Source: Fidelibacterota bacterium
Lineage (GTDB): Bacteria > Fidelibacterota > Marinisomatia > Marinisomatales > TCS55
DNA: 64,000 nucleotides
Direction: 5' to 3'
NCBI GenBank assembly: GCA_029936965.1
Contig: JAPYRG010000008.1
Coordinates: 1-64,000 of the forward strand
The position numbers were made by a program, and so were the translations under genes. The notes below the pieces were generated by a model. That model did not search any database and was not told the DNA's origin. It saw only the letters and a list, made by a program, of their open reading frames with translations. The stretch's first letter is position 1, and the number at the start of each line of letters is the position of its first letter. Of the stretch, positions 55,441 through 64,000 are shown piece after piece.

Positions 55441-56556
55441 ATGAAATTTTCTTATTTTAGTCTTTTATATCTTGTTTGTCTTTTAAATGCGCAATATTCT
55501 GGTGATGAAGTTATTTGGAAAGCTGTTAGATCATTTTATAACTACGATACTGGAAAAGCTATAACGATATTAAATAATGCGAGGATAGATTACCCTGAAA
55601 ATCCTACAGTGCATTTGACTTGGGTAGCAGCAAGATGGCTTCATAGTCAAGCTCATGATCCACTGGATGTTACATGGCATACGTTAAATAAAGATATTGA
55701 TTTAGTTATACCAATTTATAATGAATTGATAGATAAATTTCCGGATGACCCTAATTATAAATTATATCTTGGTTCAACAATCGGGTTAAAGGCTAGAGTC
55801 TCTTTAGGGAGAAAGGAGTGGCTGAATACATTATTATGGAGTTACAGGGGATTTAAGATAATTTTAAAAGTTGCTGAAAATAATCCGGAGATTATAGATG
55901 CACAATTACCCTTAGGAATTGTTGAATATTATTCTGGTATGTCTAATGCTCTTGTGCGTTGGGCTGCATCAAGAATGTTTGGTCTAAATCCATCAACAAT
56001 AGCTGGTGAGAAAAAGATTTTAAAAGCAGCAGAGAAGGGTCGATGGTCATGGATTGAAGCTAAAGGTGCTCTCGTATTTATGCATCTTTGGATAAATCCT
56101 AAACCAAAATTTGCTCTTCTTTTTAGTCATGATCTTGTTTCAACCTTTCCTAAGCGTTATTATTATAGAGTACTTTATACTGAAAGTCTTCTAAACAATT
56201 CGTTAATGTCAGATGCCTATCAATCATTACAAATGCTTGATTCTATGTTCTCTGATCTAACTGATATTCATAAAGATTGGTATTTAGCATACAGAAAATA
56301 CGACTGGGCTTTATATCATTATTTAAATAATGACTATCCTTTGGCCTTATCTTCTTTAGACGTTGCCATAAATAATTATGGTGCAGAATTAGATATTATC
56401 TTAGGCAATGCATTGCTTTTAAAAGGTAAAATTCATGATCTTCTTGGAGAAAGAAATACTGCAGTTGAATATTACCGTAATTGTATTCAATTGGATAATT
56501 ATTCTTATGCAATTAAAGAAGCAGAACAATATATTAATAAACCTTTCATAAAATAG
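55441..56556 (+). CDS. Exported helical-repeat (TPR-like) protein, unknown function
   Basis: A short signal peptide (about 1-18, CLLNAQ) is followed by helical-hairpin sequence with TPR features such as YNYDTGKAITILNNARIDYP, YKLYLGSTIGLKARVSLG and KGKIHDLLGERNTAVEYYRN. I cannot name the family. It lies 55 bases after the other TPR gene and 11 bases before ispG, so it is likely cotranscribed with both. It is probably periplasmic. Confidence 0.75.
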   Translation: MKFSYFSLLYLVCLLNAQYSGDEVIWKAVRSFYNYDTGKAITILNNARIDYPENPTVHLTWVAARWLHSQAHDPLDVTWHTLNKDIDLVIPIYNELIDKFPDDPNYKLYLGSTIGLKARVSLGRKEWLNTLLWSYRGFKIILKVAENNPEIIDAQLPLGIVEYYSGMSNALVRWAASRMFGLNPSTIAGEKKILKAAEKGRWSWIEAKGALVFMHLWINPKPKFALLFSHDLVSTFPKRYYYRVLYTESLLNNSLMSDAYQSLQMLDSMFSDLTDIHKDWYLAYRKYDWALYHYLNNDYPLALSSLDVAINNYGAELDIILGNALLLKGKIHDLLGERNTAVEYYRNCIQLDNYSYAIKEAEQYINKPFIK

Positions 56557-56567
56557 GTTTATAGATC

Positions 56568-58490
56568 ATGACAATTACTCCAGATGATTATTGTAATAGC
56601 CTAACTGACTATTCGCGTTTTAAAACAAGAGAAGTAATAGTAGGAACAATAGGGATTGGAGGTAATAACCCTGTTCGAATACAATCAATGACAACAACAG
56701 ATACAATGGATACTAAAGAAACTGTTGAGCAGTCAATAAGGATGATAAAAGCAGGATCAGAATTAGTTCGAATTACCGCACCAAGTAAACGTGAGGCTGA
56801 AAATCTAATAAATATTAAAAAAGAAATTCGTAATCGTGGATATAGTACACCATTGGTAGCAGATATACATTTTACGCCTAATGCTGCTCTCATTGCAGCT
56901 GAAATTGTTGAAAAAGTTAGAATTAATCCTGGTAATTATATGGACAAAAAAAACTTTAATCTCATCGAATATAATGATGAATCTTATGCGCTTGAATTAG
57001 ATAGGATTAAAGATGGATTTATTCCATTAGTTAAAGTATGCAAAGAAAATGATACTGCTATGCGCATAGGAACAAATCATGGTTCTCTATCAGATAGAAT
57101 CTTAAGCAGGTATGGAGACACTCCGTTGGGAATGGTGGAATCCGCTCTAGAATTTGTACGAATATGTCAAGAATTTGATTATTATAATTTGATAATATCA
57201 ATGAAAGCAAGCAATACTCAGGTAATGGTTCAAGCGTATCGATTAGCCGTGGCGATGATGAAAAAAGAAGGCATGAATTATCCGTTACACTTAGGCGTTA
57301 CAGAAGCTGGCGATGGGGAGGACGGTCGTATAAAATCTGCTGTTGGAATAGGATCTTTATTAGAAGATGGTATTGGAGATACTATTAGAGTTTCGTTAAC
57401 TGAAGAACCTGAATTAGAATTACCTGTAGCAAAACAATTAATTGATCGTTATAAAAGCCGTGGTAAACATGCAAATATACCTCCAATTGTTGAACCCCCG
57501 TTCCAACCGTATAATTATTCAAAAAGAAAATCTTTATTAATAAATAATATTGGAATGAAACAGGTTCCACGTGTGATCCTTGATATTTCAAAAAGAGATG
57601 AATTATTATATAAAGATTTACAAAATGTTGGATATAAATATTCTAAAAATTTAGATAAATGGGTAATTGCAGATCAAGCTGTAGATTATATCTATATAGG
57701 TAATAAAAAATTAGATATTAGTTTACCTGGTTCTCTTTATGCTATTCAAAATATACAATACTGGGAAAGGGATAAGCAAACATTGCCATTATTTTCATTA
57801 GAAGAATATTTGGATTATGTAGGTGATAGAGGATTAATAAACTTTATTGATATCTCAACTAGCGAATTTTTATCTAGCGATATCTTAAAATTAAAAAATG
57901 ATGATTCTATTGTTTTATTAATTAATACTCAGAATGATCATGTGGCGGCAGATATTAGGAGGATATTTTTTGAGCTTATAAAAATTGAATGGAAAGTTCC
58001 TGTAATCATTAAGAAAGAATATTATAATATAACTAAAGATGAGTTTCAACTATATAGCTCTACAGATATTGGTTCGTTATTATTAGATGGTTTTGGTGAT
58101 GGTATTTGGTTGTCTTCAGATTTTTCTAATAATACAAATATAAAACTGAGCTTTGGTATTTTACAAGCAACACGGACACGTATTTCAAAGACAGAATATA
58201 TATCCTGTCCCTCTTGCGGTAGAACTCTATTTAATCTTCAAAAGGTCACAAGTGAAATTAGATCACGAACAAATCATCTTAAAGGGGTTAAGATTGGAAT
58301 TATGGGCTGTATAGTAAATGGTCCAGGAGAAATGGCAGATGCAGATTATGGTTATGTTGGTGCAGGGGTTGGGCAAATATCTCTATATAAGGGGTATGAA
58401 TTAGTAAAAAGGAATATTTCTGCGGATATAGCAGTTGACGCTCTTATAGATTTAATAAAAGCGAACGGCGATTGGGTTGAATCAAATTAA
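56568..58490 (+). CDS. ispG: 4-hydroxy-3-methylbut-2-en-1-yl diphosphate synthase, long (three-domain) form
   Basis: This 4Fe-4S enzyme of the MEP isoprenoid pathway has an N-terminal TIM barrel with IQSMTTTDTMDTKETVEQ and RINPGNY. An inserted domain of about 260 residues (about 300-540) follows, poorly conserved and Asp/Lys/Ile-rich. The C-terminal cluster domain has C547, C550 (CPSCGRTLFNLQ) and C581 with E588 (GCIVNGPGEMADADYG). At 640 aa it is the long form known from plants, Chlamydiae and Bacteroidetes rather than the 370-aa E. coli form. All ligands are kept. Confidence 0.95.
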   Translation: MTITPDDYCNSLTDYSRFKTREVIVGTIGIGGNNPVRIQSMTTTDTMDTKETVEQSIRMIKAGSELVRITAPSKREAENLINIKKEIRNRGYSTPLVADIHFTPNAALIAAEIVEKVRINPGNYMDKKNFNLIEYNDESYALELDRIKDGFIPLVKVCKENDTAMRIGTNHGSLSDRILSRYGDTPLGMVESALEFVRICQEFDYYNLIISMKASNTQVMVQAYRLAVAMMKKEGMNYPLHLGVTEAGDGEDGRIKSAVGIGSLLEDGIGDTIRVSLTEEPELELPVAKQLIDRYKSRGKHANIPPIVEPPFQPYNYSKRKSLLINNIGMKQVPRVILDISKRDELLYKDLQNVGYKYSKNLDKWVIADQAVDYIYIGNKKLDISLPGSLYAIQNIQYWERDKQTLPLFSLEEYLDYVGDRGLINFIDISTSEFLSSDILKLKNDDSIVLLINTQNDHVAADIRRIFFELIKIEWKVPVIIKKEYYNITKDEFQLYSSTDIGSLLLDGFGDGIWLSSDFSNNTNIKLSFGILQATRTRISKTEYISCPSCGRTLFNLQKVTSEIRSRTNHLKGVKIGIMGCIVNGPGEMADADYGYVGAGVGQISLYKGYELVKRNISADIAVDALIDLIKANGDWVESN

Positions 58491-58497
58491 TTATTTC

Positions 58498-58520
58498 TCA
58501 AATCTTAATTTTAGATTTGA
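58498..58520 (+). terminator. Possible terminator hairpin after ispG
   Basis: TCAAATCT (58498-58505) pairs with AGATTTGA (58513-58520) around a 7-base loop, eight base pairs in all and AT-rich. It is followed by CTTCTTTTAAT, a broken T-tract. It lies in the 73-base gap between ispG and the next gene. Stability is low. Confidence 0.35.
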
Positions 58521-58563
58521 CTTCTTTTAATAAGTTTTATTTGTAAAATTCAAACAACCAGTT

Positions 58564-59037
58564 ATGAAAAAATATAATATTTTATTTTATACATTTCTAT
58601 TTGCCTTATTTCTATCTATCAATACAATAGTTGATGCACAGGATAACAATTTAGATTTTGAAGAGAGAAATGTTATATCTATTTATTGGACAACTTTAAA
58701 CCAAGAAGAAAAAAAGATATATTTATTTTCTTATATGACTCAAGTGTATGAAACTTATGATGCATTAAAAAAAGAAGTTGGTTATGAAAAAATAACACAA
58801 TGGTACTATGCTAATAAAGCAGAGACAGTTTTTGGAATTTTTGATCAACTAGAAGAAGTAAATCTTGTAGAGTATATTGGATGGATTGATGAATATTATA
58901 GCCATAAAGAATTTCAGAATAATTCATTTATGGATGCTCTAGTTTTTGCTTTTCGTTTTCAACAGGCTTCTGGAGAAACTATTTGGGAGAAATACGAGAA
59001 TATGAAATTTGATAAAATTAAACTTAAGAATGAATGA
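58564..59037 (+). CDS. Hypothetical exported protein
   Basis: A signal peptide (about 1-25, ending VDA-Q) is followed by about 130 residues of acidic helical sequence (YWTTLNQEEKKIYLFSYMTQ, EKITQWYYANKAETVFGIF). No family is recognised. It is coupled by ATGA overlap to the 63-residue membrane protein that follows, which may be its partner. Confidence 0.65.
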   Translation: MKKYNILFYTFLFALFLSINTIVDAQDNNLDFEERNVISIYWTTLNQEEKKIYLFSYMTQVYETYDALKKEVGYEKITQWYYANKAETVFGIFDQLEEVNLVEYIGWIDEYYSHKEFQNNSFMDALVFAFRFQQASGETIWEKYENMKFDKIKLKNE

Positions 59038-59225
59038 AAATATTAATTCCAAATATTATTCGTGAATGGAATAATATTAGGAAAGAAGGTGGACTAATTC
59101 ATCTTTTTAAGCAAAAGGGTCCAGTTGTCCTTTTAGTTTTTTTTCTATTCTATCTTATTCGTGATTCAATTTTATACATTTTGATACCATTACTGATTGT
59201 TAAGGAAACTATTACTTGCATTTGA
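59034..59225 (+). CDS. Small single-pass or hairpin membrane protein (63 aa)
   Basis: The start overlaps the preceding gene by four bases and the stop abuts the next ATG directly. After a basic N-terminal part (EWNNIRKEGGLIHLFKQKGP) there is a strongly hydrophobic stretch (about 30-58) long enough for one helix or a tight hairpin. The tight coupling on both sides is the main reason to call it a gene. The function is unknown. Confidence 0.6.
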   Translation: MKILIPNIIREWNNIRKEGGLIHLFKQKGPVVLLVFFLFYLIRDSILYILIPLLIVKETITCI

Positions 59226-60842
59226 ATGTTGACAAAAATTGTTAACATTGTAATTATTCTTTATAGCTTATCTTTATTCAGTTGCGCTCCAAAAACTCAA
59301 ATTTTAGATAGATATGATAATGGTCGAATGAAACTAAGCCGTGAATACAAAGTAATGAAGGATGGAGTAAGTTTAGATTCAGCGACTATTAAATTGGTCA
59401 ATTATTATCGCAATGGTATGAAATTTTATGTTCAAGATATAAAAGAAGGACAGCCAAATGGAAAATATCGTTCTTGGTATCAATCTGGGAGAAAATTTGC
59501 TAAAGGAAATTATGTTGACGGTGAATTATCTGGGAAATGGATTTGGTATGGTGATGATGGTGGACTTGATTCTGTGAGAACTTTTCATGAAGGAATGCTT
59601 AATGGTGAGTATATTGATTATTTTATTAATGGAAAACCTCAATTAATCATTGATTATGTTGATAACAAAAAACATGGTAATTATAAAGAGTTTGATATAC
59701 TTGGCAATAAGATTTCTATCGGAGAGTATCTTGAAGATATTCCTCATGATCAGTGGGTTTGGTGGAATAATAAAGTTAAAACAAGAGAACTATCTTATAA
59801 TAATGGATTGAAAAATGGCCCGATTCAAGTATTTAATAATCTAGGAAAGATAAAAATAAGAGGCGCTTATTATAATGACCAAAAGGATGGCCGTTGGAAA
59901 TGGTATAGTGAAGAAAAAGGATTAGATTCATTAATATCCTATATGGTTAATAATTATAATGGTGAATATAAAGTTTGGTATAACAATGGCGAGTTATCTG
60001 TATCTGGTAATTATTTGCTTGGGAAAAGGATTGGAGAATGGGAATGGTTTAATAGAAAAGGGAAAAAAGATTCAACTAAAGTCTATTATGATGGACAATT
60101 GTATGGGTTAAGCACTGTTTATTATGATGGAAAACAACTATATAAATTAATGAATTATATTAATGATAAGTTGCATGGGGAAATGAAAGTATTTTATAAT
60201 GATGGACAGATACAGTCTGTTCTTACTTTTGTAAAGGGTAAGCGTACAGGTGATTATAGATATTGGGATGAGAATGGAGTAAAGGAAGAAGAAGGAACTT
60301 TCCTTGAGGATAAACTTCACGGCTTAATTACTAGATGGTATGGTGAAGAACAAATCTCAAGTATTACCATGTTTGCAGATGGAAATTTACAAGGACTAAT
60401 GCGTGTTTTTAGCCCATCCGGTTCGACAATGAAAGAAGGATATTATTATAATGGAAGCCCTGTTGCCCTATTTGAATATTATGAAAATGGAAGATTCAAA
60501 CGTATTCAAGTCTTTAGAGGAGATGAAATCATTGAAGAGAAGCTATGGACGGAATCCGGTGTAAACATTACGAGCCCTACTCTTGGGTTGAGAACGAAAT
60601 CAAATGTTCATTCTAACGGTAATCCAAAATATGAGTGCACATTTATGAATAAGAATAAACATGGAATTGAGTGGTATTGGGGTGAATATTTTGATTTGCA
60701 ATCATTAAATATTTATGATCAGGGCAAATTAGTATTATCAAGAACCTGGACATTAATTGGTAAGCCAAATATTGACATACTTTTCCCAGGAGATAATAAA
60801 GAAGTGTTTATTGGTCCATATTCAAGTGCAGGTTTAGATTAA
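59226..60842 (+). CDS. Lipoprotein with about 15 MORN-type repeats
   Basis: The signal sequence ends in SLFSC-AP, an acceptable lipobox. The rest is a run of MORN_2-type repeats of about 23 residues, of the form Y-x-x-G-x-x-x-x-x-G-x-Y-x-x-G-K/x-x-x-G-x-W-x-x-Y. Examples are YYRNGMKFYVQDIKEGQPNG, VWYNNGELSVSGNYLLGKRI and YWDENGVKEEEGTFLEDKL. Such proteins are often labelled YwqK-family antitoxin by homology search, but nothing here suggests a toxin. It is probably a surface or periplasmic structural or binding protein. Confidence 0.8.
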   Translation: MLTKIVNIVIILYSLSLFSCAPKTQILDRYDNGRMKLSREYKVMKDGVSLDSATIKLVNYYRNGMKFYVQDIKEGQPNGKYRSWYQSGRKFAKGNYVDGELSGKWIWYGDDGGLDSVRTFHEGMLNGEYIDYFINGKPQLIIDYVDNKKHGNYKEFDILGNKISIGEYLEDIPHDQWVWWNNKVKTRELSYNNGLKNGPIQVFNNLGKIKIRGAYYNDQKDGRWKWYSEEKGLDSLISYMVNNYNGEYKVWYNNGELSVSGNYLLGKRIGEWEWFNRKGKKDSTKVYYDGQLYGLSTVYYDGKQLYKLMNYINDKLHGEMKVFYNDGQIQSVLTFVKGKRTGDYRYWDENGVKEEEGTFLEDKLHGLITRWYGEEQISSITMFADGNLQGLMRVFSPSGSTMKEGYYYNGSPVALFEYYENGRFKRIQVFRGDEIIEEKLWTESGVNITSPTLGLRTKSNVHSNGNPKYECTFMNKNKHGIEWYWGEYFDLQSLNIYDQGKLVLSRTWTLIGKPNIDILFPGDNKEVFIGPYSSAGLD

Positions 60843-60863
60843 TGATTGTAATTTAAATTATTC

Positions 60864-61916
60864 ATGGTAGATAAAATAATTGATCAGTTAGTTATTTGGG
60901 TCAATCCAATCTTAGTTATTTTTATTGGAATTGTAATAGGTTGGATAATGAAAAAATATGTCCATAAACGATTATCTATATTAGCCGATAAAACAAAATG
61001 GCGTGGTGATGATATAATTTTAAATTCACTTGAGCCACATATTATTCTATGGTTCTTTCTTGCATCTTTTTCGATTGCTGCGGATAGTGTCATTTTATCT
61101 GAACCATTTGATCCTTATAAACAATCTTTATCTACTATTATTCTTACTATCTTGATTTTATCCATAACCCTATCTATAAGTAAAATGTTAGTTGGCCTTT
61201 TTAATCTATGGGCTGAGAAACAAGGCCAAGGTTTTCCATCAACAACTATGTTTACAAATTTTGTATATATAATTGTATGGGGTATTGGATTAATGATTAT
61301 TCTAGATTCTTTAAATATTGCTATTACTCCAATCTTAACAGCTCTTGGTGTTGGTGGATTAGCTATTTCATTAGCTTTGAAAGAGACACTCAGTGATATT
61401 TTTAGTGGGTTACATATATTGCTAAGTGGAAAAGTGAAGCCTGGGGATTTTGCTGAGCTTGATTCTGGTGAGAGAGGTTATATAACTAATATTACTTGGC
61501 GAAATACAACAATGTTAGAACGCACTAATAACGTGATAAATATACCAAATTCAAGATTATCCAGCGCTATAATCAAAAATTATGATACAGGAGAATCATC
61601 TTTCTCTGTAAGAATACCTGTTGGTGTTTCGTATGATTGTGATCTAGAAAAAGTTGCTGAAATAACGAAGGAGGTAGCAGATAATGTAGCTAAAAATTTA
61701 GATGGTTTTATTAAGGATAAAGAGCCGATAGTGCGTTTTTTTGAATTTGGAGATTCAAGTGTTAATCTTAAAGTATATTTTAAAGCTGAAAAGTATGGAG
61801 ATCAGCATAATATTATAGATGTATTTATCAGGAAGTTACACAAGCGTTATAATGAAGAAGGAATTGATATTCCATATCCTATACGTACTTTAATTCATCA
61901 AAATTTACCAAAATGA
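60864..61916 (+). CDS. MscS-family small-conductance mechanosensitive channel
   Basis: This is a membrane channel that releases solutes on osmotic downshift. Four to five hydrophobic helices lie in the first 190 residues. The pore-helix region ALGVGGLAISLALKETLSDI has the Gly/Ala packing pattern of TM3. The beta domain follows (KVKPGDFAELDSGERGYITN; then ITWRNTTMLER and NIPNSRLSSAIIKNY), then the alpha/beta C-terminus. At 350 aa it is somewhat longer than E. coli MscS (286). It overlaps the DUF423 gene by ATGA. Confidence 0.92.
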   Translation: MVDKIIDQLVIWVNPILVIFIGIVIGWIMKKYVHKRLSILADKTKWRGDDIILNSLEPHIILWFFLASFSIAADSVILSEPFDPYKQSLSTIILTILILSITLSISKMLVGLFNLWAEKQGQGFPSTTMFTNFVYIIVWGIGLMIILDSLNIAITPILTALGVGGLAISLALKETLSDIFSGLHILLSGKVKPGDFAELDSGERGYITNITWRNTTMLERTNNVINIPNSRLSSAIIKNYDTGESSFSVRIPVGVSYDCDLEKVAEITKEVADNVAKNLDGFIKDKEPIVRFFEFGDSSVNLKVYFKAEKYGDQHNIIDVFIRKLHKRYNEEGIDIPYPIRTLIHQNLPK

Positions 61917-62278
61917 AAATATTTATAGTTACTGGATCTTTATTTATGGCTCTAACAGTTTTAATAGGAGCTTTTGGAGCACATAACTTAAAAGATAAAT
62001 TATCCACGGAAAATATGAAAATATTTGAAAAAGGTGTTCAATACCAAGCATTTCATTCTATGGGGTTAGTAATAATTGGATTATTAGGTTTTAATTTTTC
62101 GCATCATTTATTATGGTTACCAGCACTATTATTTATTTTTGGCATTATACTTTTTTCTGGTTCTTTATACATTTTAGTGGTGAGCAATATTAAATGGTTG
62201 GGTATGGTAACTCCATTAGGAGGAATATCATTTGTTCTGGGATGGATATTTCTAGGTTGGGCTGTTTTTCGCAATTGA
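61913..62278 (+). CDS. DUF423 family membrane protein
   Basis: The 121-aa protein has four hydrophobic helices. Family features are the N-terminal LIGAFGAHNLKDKLS, the following GVQYQAFHSMGLVIIG, and TPLGGISFVLGWIFLGWAVF at the end. The function of the family (YgdD/YwdK) is not established. It is translationally coupled to the mechanosensitive channel gene. Confidence 0.9.
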   Translation: MKIFIVTGSLFMALTVLIGAFGAHNLKDKLSTENMKIFEKGVQYQAFHSMGLVIIGLLGFNFSHHLLWLPALLFIFGIILFSGSLYILVVSNIKWLGMVTPLGGISFVLGWIFLGWAVFRN

Positions 62279-62282
62279 TTTT

Positions 62283-62720
62283 ATGCATTTAAAAATAATA
62301 ACCTTATCAGAAAGTGCCCAAGATTTATATAAGCATCATGGACATTTTCACCAAGGCGATGCTGGGCTTGATTTATTCATAATTGATGCGTTAATTATAG
62401 CTCCAGGTGAAACTGCCGTAATTAAATCTCATATTGCTTGCGAAAACACAGATGGAATGCCTTATTTATTGATGCCTCGATCCAGCATATCTAAAACCCC
62501 ATTGAGACAATGTAATTCTGTTGGTTTAATTGATGCTGGATATAGAGGAGAAATTATGGCTGCAGTAGATAATATAAAGGAAATTCCATTTACTGTTGAG
62601 CCAGGGCAAAGATTATTTCAATTAGTATCTATGGATGGTGGTCCAATAAGTTTTGAGATAGTATCTGAATTATCTAAAACCGATCGAGGACAGGGCGGAT
62701 TTGGAAGCACTGGAAAATAG
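62283..62720 (+). CDS. dut: dUTP diphosphatase (dUTPase)
   Basis: This trimeric enzyme splits dUTP to dUMP and pyrophosphate, keeping uracil out of DNA. All five motifs are present: DAGLDLF (1), MPRSSISKTP (2), NSVGLIDAGYRGEIMAAVDN (3, with the catalytic Asp and Tyr), GQRLFQLV (4) and RGQGGFGSTGK (5). The 145-aa length is typical. It is the last gene before the groESL control region. Confidence 0.92.
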   Translation: MHLKIITLSESAQDLYKHHGHFHQGDAGLDLFIIDALIIAPGETAVIKSHIACENTDGMPYLLMPRSSISKTPLRQCNSVGLIDAGYRGEIMAAVDNIKEIPFTVEPGQRLFQLVSMDGGPISFEIVSELSKTDRGQGGFGSTGK

Positions 62721-62731
62721 AAATTGTTTTA

Positions 62732-62758
62732 TTAGCACTCTTTTTAAAAGAGTGCTAA
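62732..62758. promoter_or_regulatory. CIRCE operator (HrcA binding site) of groESL
   Basis: The inverted repeat TTAGCACTC (62732-62740), nine bases, GAGTGCTAA (62750-62758) matches the CIRCE consensus at every arm position. CIRCE is bound by the heat-shock repressor HrcA, so groESL is predicted to be induced by heat when HrcA loses activity. It lies 127 bases before groES and 11 bases after the dut stop. A possible promoter downstream is TTGTTT-16-GATAAA (62765-62792), weak. hrcA is not in the window. Confidence 0.95.
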
Positions 62759-62806
62759 TAATATTTGTTTTTTTATCATTTACAATGATAAATTCCGCGC
62801 TGCTAT

Positions 62807-62846
62807 AAATGCAGATTTTATAAAATAAATGTAGATTTTATAAAAT
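62807..62846 (+). repeat. Tandem pair of 20-bp repeats in the groES leader
   Basis: AAATGCAGATTTTATAAAAT (62807-62826) is followed immediately by a copy with one change, AAATGTAGATTTTATAAAAT (62827-62846). Both contain TTTTATAAAA palindromes. It is either a recent slippage duplication or a pair of binding or promoter elements (each copy contains TATAAA). Confidence 0.8.
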
Positions 62847-62870
62847 ATTAATATAACTAATAAATAAAAT

Positions 62871-62876
62871 AGGAGA
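62871..62876 (+). promoter_or_regulatory. Strong Shine-Dalgarno of groES
   Basis: AGGAGA lies nine bases before the groES ATG at 62886. It stands out because most genes in this window lack a clear Shine-Dalgarno sequence. Confidence 0.75.
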
Positions 62877-62885
62877 GATAAGAAA

Positions 62886-64000
<1,115 letters not shown>

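Noticed and set aside
59226-60842. Possible toxin-antitoxin system from the YwqK-antitoxin resemblance of the MORN repeats
   Set aside because: The label comes from repeat similarity only. The protein is a secreted lipoprotein and no toxin-like gene is adjacent.

Overview
The window is a gene-dense, clearly AT-rich piece of a bacterial chromosome with no rRNA, tRNA, CRISPR array, insertion sequence or phage gene that I can see. It encodes a Gram-negative cell: a Kdo transferase and a heptosyltransferase-like enzyme for lipopolysaccharide core, TatC, several predicted outer-membrane beta-barrels, and many secreted proteins whose C-termini carry the YPNPFNP-type sorting domain known from type IX secretion (Por) cargo. 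The mix of these C-terminal domains with C25 (gingipain-like) peptidases, dockerin repeats, choice-of-anchor-B/LVIVD propellers and long-form IspG points to the Fibrobacteres-Chlorobi-Bacteroidetes/Marinimicrobia/Calditrichaeota part of the tree. My best guess is Candidatus Marinimicrobia (SAR406) or a near relative; this is inference from gene content, not a database result.

Layout. (a) 1-24146, all on the plus strand with overlaps or very short gaps: the end of an Ig-like repeat protein, type IV pilus/type II secretion genes (pilB, pilC, pilD), a C25-peptidase/dockerin protein, then a poly-gamma-glutamate module (pgsB, pgsC, a pgsW-like gene) that runs by overlap into a secreted tandem-domain protein, a predicted outer-membrane barrel and a propeller lipoprotein. 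Next come a 16-repeat secreted protein, an M14 carboxypeptidase, a second C25-type protein, a glutaredoxin and a coiled-coil lipoprotein. (b) 24148-27014, minus strand: a coupled four-gene unit of membrane/secreted proteins ending in a secreted metalloprotease and including a previously unlisted 42-residue membrane protein. (c) 27068-44664, mostly plus: a propeller protein with a sorting domain, a barrel with a calcium-binding insert, alaS, PPC and RidA proteins, a sodium-dependent amino-acid transporter, a geranylgeranyl-reductase-like flavoprotein, an exonuclease-DinG helicase, hutH and guaB. (d) rpsT on the minus strand. (e) 45109-62720, plus: a Crp/Fnr regulator, meaB, tatC, a polyprenyl diphosphate synthase, LPS-core glycosyltransferases, a CDP-alcohol phosphatidyltransferase, ftsY, rimO, two TPR proteins, ispG, small membrane proteins, a MORN-repeat lipoprotein, an MscS channel, a DUF423 protein and dut. 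(f) 62721-64000: a perfect CIRCE operator, groES and the first 271 codons of groEL.

The most interesting stretch is 8782-13409. PgsB and PgsC, the membrane enzyme pair that makes poly-gamma-glutamate, are followed by a PgsW-like protein instead of the classical PgsA/CapA, and then, with overlapping reading frames, by an exported tandem-domain protein and a predicted outer-membrane barrel. This could be a dedicated route for moving a poly-gamma-glutamate-like polymer across a Gram-negative envelope. Around it lie pilus/secretion motors and proteases that may act on the same cell surface. Housekeeping blocks (alaS, guaB, rpsT, ftsY, rimO, ispG, groESL) show no sign of recent transfer.
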